From the NCBI GenBank assembly GCA_964445645.1, contig CAYULH010000090.1:1-22416 (forward strand): a DNA stretch of 22,416 nt, written 5' to 3'. Numbering within the stretch: the stretch's first letter is position 1; the number at the start of each line of letters is the position of its first letter. The position numbers and the translations under genes are program-made. Origin of the DNA: Aureispira sp964445645. Its GTDB lineage: Bacteria > Bacteroidota > Bacteroidia > Chitinophagales > Saprospiraceae. Shown here in pieces: positions 15,095 through 22,416 of the stretch. The notes under the pieces were generated by a model that saw only the letters and a list, made by a program, of their open reading frames with translations, ran no database searches and had not been told where the DNA came from.

Positions 15095-15134
15095 ATAAAT
15101 CACTTCCTATAAACAATGATAGGAAGTGATTTAT
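15095..15134 (-). terminator. Terminator of the PKD/T9SS cargo gene
   Basis: A perfect 16-bp stem, ATAAATCACTTCCTAT (15095-15110) with its complement at 15119-15134, encloses an 8-base loop. On the minus strand a T-rich tract follows. It lies 27 bp after the stop codon. Confidence 0.92.
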
Positions 15135-15160
15135 CTAAAAATCAAATACAATACCAGCTT

Positions 15161-16615
15161 TTATTCTTGTAGAATTATCTTTCTGGTAACTAATTGATCG
15201 CCAACACGCAATTGTAGCAAGTATAGCCCATCTGGTCGACCCGCCAAACTCACTGCACGGTTGTATTGCCCTGCTATATTTTGGATAGATTCTGTGTACA
15301 CGGTTCTACCCAACACATCACTAACTACTAAATCCACATCCTCGCCCAAGCCATTTAGGCGGAACGATACATTCACTTGGTCAGTAGTAGGGTTGGGAAA
15401 TACCTGTAAAGTACGCTCTACTGTTTCTATGTAATTAACATTAACATTGCAATATTCTACCGTAACACTATCTACATACTCCACGGTATCTACAAAGTGC
15501 GTAATGGTTACTTCTATAGTCATAGTGCCTGTAGTAAGCGTATGTGTACCTGCGCCCAAGGCCGAACTGAGGGTAACAGGGCCATTACCACAAGGATCAT
15601 CTGCATTAAAGGCAGCATTGTCATCATCCAAAATTTCCAAAGTATAGCTTTGCCCATCAACCAATTCTACAGGGCCGGGGAACACCATTGTATCTCTAGG
15701 ATATTCATTATTTTGAGTATTCCCAATTATACCAAAATTGGGATCAGTATTAATAGTATCGCCATTACCTATCAAAATCATATACATATCGGGTGCTCCT
15801 GCTGTAATTACTTGCCCCAATACCACCACATCATCATTACAAGAATTACCTGGATCACTGGCTACTACTACGGTTTCCAACAAATAAGGAAAGGTATCAA
15901 TAATCACCTGTTGTGTAATGGCTACTGTAGTGTCTGTTGTGATTCCAAAGTCATAGGTTACGGTATCAGGATTCTCCATAGTAGAGGTTTGCCCATTGCC
16001 AAAATCCCAGAAGTAACTAAAGTTGGGGTTGCCATTGCTAGGCACTAGGTTATTGATAACCACATCAAAGGGCGCACAGCCCATGCCTGTATCTACCACA
16101 AAACTTGCATTGGTATCTGGAAACACTTCAAATTCTAATGGAATTGGAGGAGAAGGAAAGACAAAACCTTGTATTTGAATTTCTAAATTAACATTGACAG
16201 TAAAAACCCCTGCCGCGCCCGGTGTTCCACACAAGGTAATACAACCATCGCGCGTATCTGGAGCTGTTTCGTCATAGAGCATAGGTGCTGGACGATCGCC
16301 CACCCAAGAAAGCCCTGGGGGCAAACCCGTTACACTCAACACTCTAAAATGGTCAATACTAAGACCTGTAGGCACAGTAGTACCGGGAGGTGCTACGGCT
16401 GCCAAAGGATCGGTAGTATACGGAAAACGATAGCTCATCGTCTCTTCATAATAAGCATTCTTATAAGCAGGAGGCAGAGAGTCTACCAAAATAGTATCTG
16501 CTGGAATGCCTGCTGGGAGTACAATTGTACAGTTTGGACACTGGGCTTGGCTCTCATTGTTGTAAGCCAAACACAGTAAGAATACCAAGATTCCTAATAG
16601 GTTTATTTTTTTCAT
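15161..16615 (-). CDS. Secreted PKD-domain protein with T9SS type A sorting domain
   Basis: Extracellular or surface protein of 484 residues. I start it at ATG 16615 (MKKINLLGILVFLLCLAY), because this gives a proper signal peptide cleaved near SQAQ (about residue 25); the frame is open further upstream, to an ATG at 16723. Residues about 60-165 look like an Ig-like or putative-Ig region with GLPPGLSWVG. A PKD domain covers about 170-245 (FSYFWDFGNGQTSTMENP). The C-terminal T9SS domain covers about 402-484, with FPNPTTDQVNVSF, VSDVLGRTVY, and the closing LYLLQLRVGDQLVTRKIIL. It would be exported by Sec, passed through type IX secretion, and anchored or released. Function beyond adhesion or matrix is not readable. 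It has paired cysteines (C124-like, C129) but no enzyme motif. Confidence 0.9.
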   Translation of the reverse strand: MKKINLLGILVFLLCLAYNNESQAQCPNCTIVLPAGIPADTILVDSLPPAYKNAYYEETMSYRFPYTTDPLAAVAPPGTTVPTGLSIDHFRVLSVTGLPPGLSWVGDRPAPMLYDETAPDTRDGCITLCGTPGAAGVFTVNVNLEIQIQGFVFPSPPIPLEFEVFPDTNASFVVDTGMGCAPFDVVINNLVPSNGNPNFSYFWDFGNGQTSTMENPDTVTYDFGITTDTTVAITQQVIIDTFPYLLETVVVASDPGNSCNDDVVVLGQVITAGAPDMYMILIGNGDTINTDPNFGIIGNTQNNEYPRDTMVFPGPVELVDGQSYTLEILDDDNAAFNADDPCGNGPVTLSSALGAGTHTLTTGTMTIEVTITHFVDTVEYVDSVTVEYCNVNVNYIETVERTLQVFPNPTTDQVNVSFRLNGLGEDVDLVVSDVLGRTVYTESIQNIAGQYNRAVSLAGRPDGLYLLQLRVGDQLVTRKIILQE

Positions 16616-16854
16616 TACAATTGTTTTTTTTGACAACTGCATTCTTGCAAGCCTTATTCTCAGGCAGATACTGCAACAGATGCCGTTAATAGTAATAGTA
16701 AGAGGAGTATTGTATAACTTCAACTGTAGCTATAGTTTTACCGTTCTAGCACTTTTGAAGTTTTCTAAATTAGTGCCTACATATCTAGCAACTAATTGGT
16801 ATGATGGCATAAAATTACATTTTTTTTGAGCGTTAACAAAACCTGTCCTCTACT
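16616..16854. other. Spacer between two T9SS cargo genes
   Basis: About 240 bp between the 346-residue protein's terminator and the start of the PKD protein, with no stable hairpin, no RNA gene and no clear TAnnTTTG promoter element on the minus strand. Part of it stays open as an in-frame extension of the PKD gene (to 16723), which I judge untranslated because it would bury the signal peptide. Confidence 0.6.
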
Positions 16855-16894
16855 CAAAAAAGACCTACAAGCACAATGCCGTACTTGTAGGTCT
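16855..16894 (-). terminator. Terminator of the cysteine-containing T9SS cargo gene
   Basis: A 14-bp stem, AGACCTACAAGCAC (16861-16874) with GTACTTGTAGGTCT (16881-16894), contains one G-U pair on the minus strand and a 6-base loop, and is followed by six T (16860-16855). It lies 48 bp after the stop codon. Confidence 0.92.
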
Positions 16895-16941
16895 GATAAT
16901 ACTGTTGCTTAGTTTTGGAGAATCAAGCAACTATAATTGTC

Positions 16942-17982
16942 TTATTTTACAATTAGTTTTTGCGTTTTGTTGTTGTAACCATCGGTTAATTCCACGATAT
17001 ACATACCTGATGCTAGATTGCCAACAGGAATAGTAGTAGAAATATCGCCCAATACGCCATCTGCAGCAGCTTGATAAACCACTCTGCCCATAGCATCTAC
17101 CACATTAATCGTCAAATCTACGGTCTTTTTGGTAGTAAAATACACATTTACAGCCTCGGTATTGGCAGGGTTTGGAAAGAGCATAAATACAGAAACATCA
17201 CTCAATTCACGTACGGCAATTGTATTGCCTGCTTCATAGCCATAAGTAGCATTTCGGTTGATTCCATAAGATAGGAAGTTGGCTGCACCCGTACCACCGC
17301 ACTCGCTAGAAATAAAATTACCATTGTCGTTAATTAAGCCCAAGGTGTTGGTGATGTTGCCAATAGACATAGTACCTTCTGTAAATACATCAAAAATTTC
17401 TAGCACTTCGTTCATACCATTAATATCAGCCGAGGAGAAAATACCTGCATTGTTCATACTATCACAAAAACCAGCAATAGCAGGCTCGCCAATAAACGCA
17501 GCCATCAATACAAACAAGTCACAACAATCATTGCCATTGGCATTTTTTCCATTCAATAAAGAATCGGCCAATTCTCTAATAACATCCAAGTCGTATCCCA
17601 CGGCTGTCAAATCAAAGGTATCGCCATTGACCAAGGTAATTCCATAACGAGTCATCATATTGGGCATAAAAATACCATCTGCATCTGCTCCCAAAATCAC
17701 ATCTCCTCCACCTCCAGTAGTGTCTGGAGCGCCTGCACCATCTACCGCAACGGTATTGCGCTTGGTAACAATATACTCTGTAGTAGGCAAATCAGACGAA
17801 GCCATTACCGCCAAGTTGGGGGCAGGCGTATTGGTGTTGCCATCAATTTTACCAGTAGTATAAAAACCAGTTGTCATTTCTGGTGCGGTAGTGTTGGCAC
17901 CACAACAGGTTTGTGCCATCATCTGGCTGGTTGCAATCAATAAAAACAGAATAGAGGTAGCTAGTGTAAGTAACGTTTTCAT
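16942..17982 (-). CDS. Secreted T9SS type A-sorted protein of unknown function
   Basis: Surface or released protein of 346 residues. The signal peptide is MKTLLTLATSILFLLIATSQMMAQ (cleavage near 24). The mature part begins TCCGANTTAPEM and is acidic and Gly/Asn-rich, with a CC pair at 153-154 and single cysteines at about 173 and 228, which may form disulphides. A low-complexity stretch PDTTGGGGDVILGADADG (87-104) could bind calcium, but that is speculation. The T9SS sorting domain occupies about 265-346: FPNPANTEAVNVYF, VVDAMGRVVY, and the final LASGMYIVELTDGYNNKTQKLIV. I do not recognise the middle region. It lies alone, with a strong terminator, divergent from the TonB-dependent receptor. 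Confidence 0.88.
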   Translation of the reverse strand: MKTLLTLATSILFLLIATSQMMAQTCCGANTTAPEMTTGFYTTGKIDGNTNTPAPNLAVMASSDLPTTEYIVTKRNTVAVDGAGAPDTTGGGGDVILGADADGIFMPNMMTRYGITLVNGDTFDLTAVGYDLDVIRELADSLLNGKNANGNDCCDLFVLMAAFIGEPAIAGFCDSMNNAGIFSSADINGMNEVLEIFDVFTEGTMSIGNITNTLGLINDNGNFISSECGGTGAANFLSYGINRNATYGYEAGNTIAVRELSDVSVFMLFPNPANTEAVNVYFTTKKTVDLTINVVDAMGRVVYQAAADGVLGDISTTIPVGNLASGMYIVELTDGYNNKTQKLIVK

Positions 17983-18471
17983 AAATTTATTTTTGTATAA
18001 TTTTTAGAATATTATTCCAACATGCAAGGTATAGAATTATCACAATAAAATAGTTCTTTCATATTTTAATTAACTAAAATAATCCCTACATATTTTCAAG
18101 GTTAGGAGTAAATTTAGAGCTTTATTTGAAAGTTAGCCTTTTTTTGAACAAAAAATTCTTGCTTTCTTTTTTATAACTTTTTACATGCGTTGTGTAGATT
18201 TTGCTGTAAACTTTTTTAAGTTAGATTTAACGTTTGACTTGTGAACAAGAAATTTTGTACTAAATTTACTTGATTTTACAATAAAAAAATTTGACAAAAG
18301 CTTCTGATTGGGAAGTTTTCAATAAGAAAATTTGGCAGCGACCTCCTGTTTTGAAGAGTTGTAACAGGTCTGCTAGATATTTAGATTTTACAACATTCCC
18401 AACAAAATTGGGCATATTTAGGGGCGTGGTCTGATGCAGGTACTTCTATTTAAAAAAAAATAAAACAACTT
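17983..18471. other. Divergent promoter region, 489 bp
   Basis: AT-rich intergenic DNA between the divergent T9SS cargo gene and the TonB-dependent receptor. It should hold both promoters. Only weak candidates are seen: TACCTTG on the minus strand near 18030 and TAGATTTTG near 18197 on the plus strand, each one base off the consensus length. A short hairpin (CCTGTT pairing with AACAGG) lies near 18345-18370. No open frame, RNA gene or operator palindrome was found. Confidence 0.6.
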
Positions 18472-21072
18472 ATGAAAAAACAATTTTTTTGGTCTAAGCT
18501 GTTAATTTTTGGCTTTTTATTGGCGGCAACTTCTTTGTTTGGACAAGGAACCATCAAAGGTGTTCTAATGGACTCTCTGGAAAATGAACCTATGCTAGGT
18601 GCAGAAATTAGGATTGATAACTTAGAAGGCGAATTTGTGACCGGGGCTTCTTCTGATTTTGTAGAAGGGGCCTACAGCATTTCTGTAGCAGCAGGAAGCT
18701 ATAATATGGTAGCTAGTTATATGGGATACAAGACCGTTATTATTCCTATTACTATAAAAGACAAAGAGACCCTTACCATTAATGTCAATTTGCAAGAGGA
18801 AGTGAATGTTCTGAAGGTAGTGACCAAAACTGCTTCCAGATTTGAAACGTCTGTGGGCAAATCTTCGGTTTCGATTGATGTGGTGCAACCTACCCTAGTG
18901 GATAATACCAATGCCACCAAAGTAGATGAAGTGGTAGACAAAGTACCGGGGGTTTCGGTAGTGGACGGACAAGCCAATATTCGGGGCGGTTCGGGCTTTT
19001 CTTATGGCGCAGGTAGCCGTGTATTGCTCTTGGTCGATGATTTGCCCTTGCTCACGGGTGATGCGGGACAGCCCAACTGGCGCGATATTCCTGTAGAAAA
19101 TATTGCTCAAATTGAAGTGGTAAAAGGAGCGGCTTCTGCGCTCTATGGTTCGTCTGCGCTCAATGGTATCATCAATATCCGAACAGCGTATGCCAAAAAC
19201 GAACCGTTTACCAAAGTTTCGGTATTTCAGACTTCGTTTATGACTCCTAAGCGTGCCGAAACAGCTTGGTGGAACCGTGACCAAATTGGGGTTTGGGATG
19301 CCGAAAGCAACGATCCTAATGCGCCAGATACCGTAAAGCCCACCTTGTTTAGTGGCCCTGATGGCTACAGAGTGCCCGTAGAATTGGGGGTTCAGTTTGC
19401 CCACCGCCGCAAGATTGGTAAATTTGATTTGACGCTTGGTGGCAATTATTTTTATCAAGATTCGTATCGTGCTGGGGCGTTTGAGCGCAAGTATCGCATC
19501 AATAGCAATATGCGCTATCGTTTTACTACCAAGATGAATGTGGGGATGAATATCAACTTCAATACAGGGCAATCGGGTAGTTTCTTTATCTGGGCCAATG
19601 AGGCACCTTATGGTTTGGGTTTCCTCAATTCTGATACGGTTATGAGCGAGATTTATGTACCACTTTCGGGCAGTATCACGATAACCAATACCTTGCGTTT
19701 TAATGTCGATCCCTATTTTACGGCTTATGATAATAAGAATGGCCGTCACCGTTTGCAGACCCGCTATTTTTATGTTAATAATCAGAATAACCAGAACCAA
19801 TCCAATACCTCTAGCTTGTTTTATGGAGAATATCAATATCAACGCAAATTTGATATAGAATCGAGTTTCTTTGGCGATTTCAAACTGGTGGCTGGTGCAG
19901 TAGGTATGTATACTTATGCAGAGTCGCAATTATTTGGTAATGCCGAATACAATGTAGCCAATGCTGCCATCTATGTACAAGGAGAACAAGGCTTGTTCAA
20001 AGCTCCCAATTCTGATAATGCAAAACTATCCTTGACAGTTGGTGCTCGCTTGGAGTACAACAGCATACAGAGTCCTGATTCGGTACTGGTAGATCCCATG
20101 CCTGGTGGAGAGGGTATGATTGCCAATCCAGAGCCTTTGTCGCAAGAGGCCAAGCCTGTTGTTCGGGTCGGCTTAAATTATGAAGCAACTCCATTTACCT
20201 TTATACGAGCGTCTTTTGGGCAGGGCTACCGCTACCCTACTATTGCCGAGCGTTATATCACTACGCTCATTGGGCAGCCTCCTTTGGCACTTGCTATTCG
20301 CGCCAATCCCGAACTGCAATCGGAAACAGGCTGGTCGGCCGAAATTGGGGTTAAGCAAGGCTTTAAAATTGGCAATTGGAAAGGTTTTATTGACTTGGCA
20401 GGTTTCTGGACCGAATACCAAAACATGATGGAATTTACCTTTGGGGGTGGCGAACCGGGGGCTACGGGCATTGGACAAGGGCAGAGTTTATTTTTCCAGT
20501 CGGTTAATATTGATGATACACGCATTATTGGTGGCGAATTTAGCATTATGGGAACAGGTAATATTGGAGAAGTAGATTTTAATGTATTGGCTGGTTATAC
20601 ACTGCTCATGCCTCAATTCCAAAACTGGGACACAGACAGCATCATTCGTCAATTGTCTACTACCAATTACAATATTCTCAAATACCGAAATGTACACACC
20701 ATCAAATTTGATATAGAAGCCTTTTTCCTAAAGAGCAAAGCTTTATCAGTAGGTTATTCGGTTAATTACAACAGCCCTATGGCCAATATTGACAAGGCAT
20801 TTGAAGATTTGCTGTGGAACGATCCATTTGTAGGCGATGATGATGTGTTTGGTATTGGTTATTATCGTAATAATATCAACTCTGGGGAGTCTATCAATAT
20901 GAGTGCCCGTGTAGGGTATCGCCATGCGTTCAAGAACAGCGAAGGTGAAGAACAGGCAGCCGTCAAGTTATCTGTAGTAGCCAAAAATTTGCTCAACCAA
21001 GAATTTATGATTCGCCCTGCCTTGGTGGATGCGCCTAGAAATATTACGGTGCGTTTGGATGTGGAATTTTAA
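18472..21072 (+). CDS. TonB-dependent outer-membrane receptor with CarboxypepD_reg domain
   Basis: Outer-membrane active transporter of 866 residues. Signal peptide 1-25 (LLIFGFLLAATSLFGQ). Residues about 26-110 form the carboxypeptidase-regulatory-like domain typical of Bacteroidota receptors (GTIKGVLMDSLENEPMLGAEIRI). The plug domain is about 118-240: VDEVVDKVPGVSVVDGQANIRGG, VLLLVDDLP, and IEVVKGAASALYGSSALNGIINI. The remaining 620 residues are a beta-barrel with many aromatic-ended strands, closing in VRLDVEF with terminal Phe, as expected for BAM insertion. It has no SusD partner, so it is not a canonical Sus pair; siderophore, vitamin or metal uptake is equally possible. Start ATG 18472 gives a clean signal peptide. 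It is followed by its own terminator. Confidence 0.95.
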   Translation: MKKQFFWSKLLIFGFLLAATSLFGQGTIKGVLMDSLENEPMLGAEIRIDNLEGEFVTGASSDFVEGAYSISVAAGSYNMVASYMGYKTVIIPITIKDKETLTINVNLQEEVNVLKVVTKTASRFETSVGKSSVSIDVVQPTLVDNTNATKVDEVVDKVPGVSVVDGQANIRGGSGFSYGAGSRVLLLVDDLPLLTGDAGQPNWRDIPVENIAQIEVVKGAASALYGSSALNGIINIRTAYAKNEPFTKVSVFQTSFMTPKRAETAWWNRDQIGVWDAESNDPNAPDTVKPTLFSGPDGYRVPVELGVQFAHRRKIGKFDLTLGGNYFYQDSYRAGAFERKYRINSNMRYRFTTKMNVGMNINFNTGQSGSFFIWANEAPYGLGFLNSDTVMSEIYVPLSGSITITNTLRFNVDPYFTAYDNKNGRHRLQTRYFYVNNQNNQNQSNTSSLFYGEYQYQRKFDIESSFFGDFKLVAGAVGMYTYAESQLFGNAEYNVANAAIYVQGEQGLFKAPNSDNAKLSLTVGARLEYNSIQSPDSVLVDPMPGGEGMIANPEPLSQEAKPVVRVGLNYEATPFTFIRASFGQGYRYPTIAERYITTLIGQPPLALAIRANPELQSETGWSAEIGVKQGFKIGNWKGFIDLAGFWTEYQNMMEFTFGGGEPGATGIGQGQSLFFQSVNIDDTRIIGGEFSIMGTGNIGEVDFNVLAGYTLLMPQFQNWDTDSIIRQLSTTNYNILKYRNVHTIKFDIEAFFLKSKALSVGYSVNYNSPMANIDKAFEDLLWNDPFVGDDDVFGIGYYRNNINSGESINMSARVGYRHAFKNSEGEEQAAVKLSVVAKNLLNQEFMIRPALVDAPRNITVRLDVEF

Positions 21073-21094
21073 GCAATTATTTTTATAAATTAGG

Positions 21095-21153
21095 ATAAGA
21101 CGCAATTACTTCGCAGAGCCATTTATCTCGTTGTTATTGCGTCTTATTTTTTA
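21095..21153 (+). terminator. Probable terminator of the TonB-dependent receptor gene
   Basis: A 12-bp perfect stem, ATAAGACGCAAT (21095-21106) with ATTGCGTCTTAT (21136-21147), encloses a long 29-base loop and leads into a T run. The large loop makes it weaker than the other terminators here. Confidence 0.65.
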
Positions 21154-21251
21154 TACAATATTTTTTCTATTTTACTTATAACTATTTACAAAACAAGAGG
21201 TTGTGCATTGCAAAAGCAATCAGTTTTCTTTTAATTTTCTATAATCTTCTG

Positions 21252-21259
21252 TACATTTG
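21252..21259 (+). promoter_or_regulatory. Bacteroidota -7 promoter element for the DUF6089-like gene
   Basis: TACATTTG fits TAnnTTTG exactly, 63 bp before the chosen start codon. No TTG -33 element lies at the usual spacing. Confidence 0.45.
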
Positions 21260-21321
21260 GGGTTGCGCTACCAACTTCCCTTTGCTTGATGTAGTGTTTA
21301 TTGAGTACCAATACACTCCAA

Positions 21322-22305
21322 ATGAATTTGTTTCATCTCTTCCTACTACTGTTGTGCAGTAGTTTGCATTTAAATGCCCAATATTTTAGTTCTGACAAAA
21401 CACACAAAAAAAGGCAATACATTCCACGCTATCCATTAGAATTGGGGTTTTACTTGGGAAGCAGCCAGTTTTTGGGTGACTTGGGTGGCACTAGTGGCAT
21501 TGGCCAAGCCTTTGTATACGATACCGACTGGGAAAGCACTCGACCTGCCATTGGCTTTTCGGCGCGTTATAGCATGGGAGGCAATGTGTCTTTTCGGCTA
21601 GATTTATCCTATATTTATCTATCTGGCAATGATCGTTTTTCGGGTGAGAATTTTATTGCCACTCAAAAAGAAAATGCACCGGGCTGGTTTCGATTCTACC
21701 GAAATTTGCATTTCAGAAACCATGTTTTTGAGATTGCTCCAATGCTGCACTATACCCCTATCAACATCAAATTATCAGGCAATTTATACACCAAGAAAAA
21801 AGAAAATCGCCTAGCACCTTATCTACTCGTTGGAACGGGCGTACTTTTCCACAACCCACAAGCTTACTACCGAGGTCGATGGTACAACCTACGCCCTCTG
21901 AGTACCGAAGGTCAAGGCTGGCTCGAAGGTCGATCGGTATACAGTGTTGCACAGTTCTTTGTACCAATAGGCATTGGTATACAATGGGAACACAACCATT
22001 TGTTTATTTTGGGCGTAGAAGTTCGGCATCAAATCACCTTTACCGATTACCTAGATGATGTTTCTACCACCTATATTGAGCCTGAATTATTTGCCGCCCA
22101 CTTATCCCCCCAAAATGCAGCATTGGCACAAGCCCTAGCCAATCGCTCCGTAGAGCATGATCCCAGAAAGTTACATGGCTACATCTCGGCTCCACAACAA
22201 AAACGCGGCGACCCCAATAATAACGATTCGTATTTTCTCATTAATATACGCCTTGCCTTTTTTATGCAGCGCAGCCGTCCTTTGGCTATTGTTAAGGATT
22301 ATTAG
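21322..22305 (+). CDS. DUF6089-like outer-membrane beta-barrel protein
   Basis: Outer-membrane protein of 327 residues. I start it at ATG 21322 (MNLFHLFLLLLCSSLHLNAQ), not at the in-frame TTG 21301, because this gives a standard signal peptide cleaved near residue 20. Mature features fit DUF6089: LELGFYLGSSQFLGDLGG near the N-terminus, ARYSMGGNVSFRLDLSYIYLSGND, an EIAPMLHYTP strand, APYLLVGTGVLFHNPQAYYRG, FVPIGIGIQWEH, and LGVEVRHQITFTDYLDDVSTTY before a disordered loop. The family is common in Bacteroidota and has been linked in places to peptidoglycan- or T9SS-associated barrels, but its role here is unknown. The end, FLINIRLAFFMQRSRPLAIVKDY, does not close with the usual aromatic. It converges, after 4 bp, on a cut-off T9SS cargo gene. 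Confidence 0.87.
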   Translation: MNLFHLFLLLLCSSLHLNAQYFSSDKTHKKRQYIPRYPLELGFYLGSSQFLGDLGGTSGIGQAFVYDTDWESTRPAIGFSARYSMGGNVSFRLDLSYIYLSGNDRFSGENFIATQKENAPGWFRFYRNLHFRNHVFEIAPMLHYTPINIKLSGNLYTKKKENRLAPYLLVGTGVLFHNPQAYYRGRWYNLRPLSTEGQGWLEGRSVYSVAQFFVPIGIGIQWEHNHLFILGVEVRHQITFTDYLDDVSTTYIEPELFAAHLSPQNAALAQALANRSVEHDPRKLHGYISAPQQKRGDPNNNDSYFLINIRLAFFMQRSRPLAIVKDY

Positions 22306-22309
22306 GCTG

Positions 22310-22416
22310 CTAACCCTTTACAAACACCGCACTCCCCACCAGCACCCCATCTTGCCGCACCTCCAGCACATACCAGCCCCCCAACAACTCCCAAACAGGA
22401 AAAATATAGGTCTTAT
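22310..22416 (-). CDS. C-terminal end of a probable T9SS-sorted protein (partial)
   Basis: Only the last 34 codons are in the window. The minus strand reads, just before a TAG stop, KTYIFPVWELLGGWYVLEV then RQDGVLVGSAVFVKG. The layout Leu-x-Gly-Gly-Trp-Tyr-Val-Leu-Glu-Val and the final Phe-Val-Lys match the closing strands of a T9SS type A sorting domain. Base composition is richer in G on the coding strand than in the neighbours. It ends 4 bp from the convergent DUF6089-like gene, with no room for a terminator. Too short for an ORF of its own, it rests on motif and position only. Confidence 0.65.
   Translation of the reverse strand, partial: KTYIFPVWELLGGWYVLEVRQDGVLVGSAVFVKG

Noticed and set aside
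16616..16723. Upstream start for the PKD/T9SS protein at 16723
   Set aside because: It would put 36 residues before an otherwise normal signal peptide; ATG 16615 is the better start.
18345..18370. Riboswitch or operator before the TonB-dependent receptor
   Set aside because: Only a 6-bp stem is visible and no riboswitch class is recognisable.

Overview
The window looks like a piece of a Bacteroidota genome, probably a Saprospiria-like lineage from a scaffolded draft or metagenomic assembly. The evidence is type IX secretion (T9SS) C-terminal sorting domains, a CarboxypepD_reg/TonB-dependent receptor, a DUF6089-like barrel, AT-rich spacers with few Shine-Dalgarno sequences, TAnnTTTG-type promoter octamers, and two 10-N scaffold gaps. 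No rRNA, tRNA, CRISPR array, transposase or integrase was seen.

Left part (1-3790, + strand): a two-gene operon. The first gene is an 893-residue fusion of a type I N6-methylase-like module (HsdM), a single HsdS-like target-recognition half, a coiled coil, and a histidine-kinase-like DHp/HATPase module. Its methylase motif IV is degenerate, and no restriction subunit or response regulator is nearby. An ROK-family sugar kinase follows after 10 bp. The fusion is the most unusual item here.

Middle part (3795-11364, - strand): a phenylacetate catabolism region, in transcription order tetR, a fused alpha-beta 2-oxoacid dehydrogenase E1, a tandem universal stress protein, paaE, paaA, paaB, paaC. 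The same palindrome (CGAACA-2N-TGTTCG) lies upstream of both the E1 gene and paaA, so the TetR protein probably controls both as a PaaR-like repressor. paaC is followed by the convergent ROK gene, and paaD is not here. A 28-bp palindromic repeat lies at both ends of paaC. The copy between paaB and paaC has grown into a 23-bp tandem array that mirrors the last codons of paaB.

Right part (11365-22416): a transaldolase divergent from tetR with matching promoter octamers; a class 3-type aldehyde dehydrogenase interrupted by a GC-rich foreign block and an N gap; a DUF1571-like secreted protein; two T9SS-sorted proteins; a TonB-dependent receptor; a DUF6089-like outer-membrane barrel; and the cut-off end of what is probably a third T9SS cargo protein. 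Most of these genes end in clear hairpin terminators.

Two cautions apply. The stretches beside the N runs (about 4759-4845 and 12831-13132) do not fit the genes they interrupt and are probably assembly joins. All family assignments come from reading motifs, not from searches.
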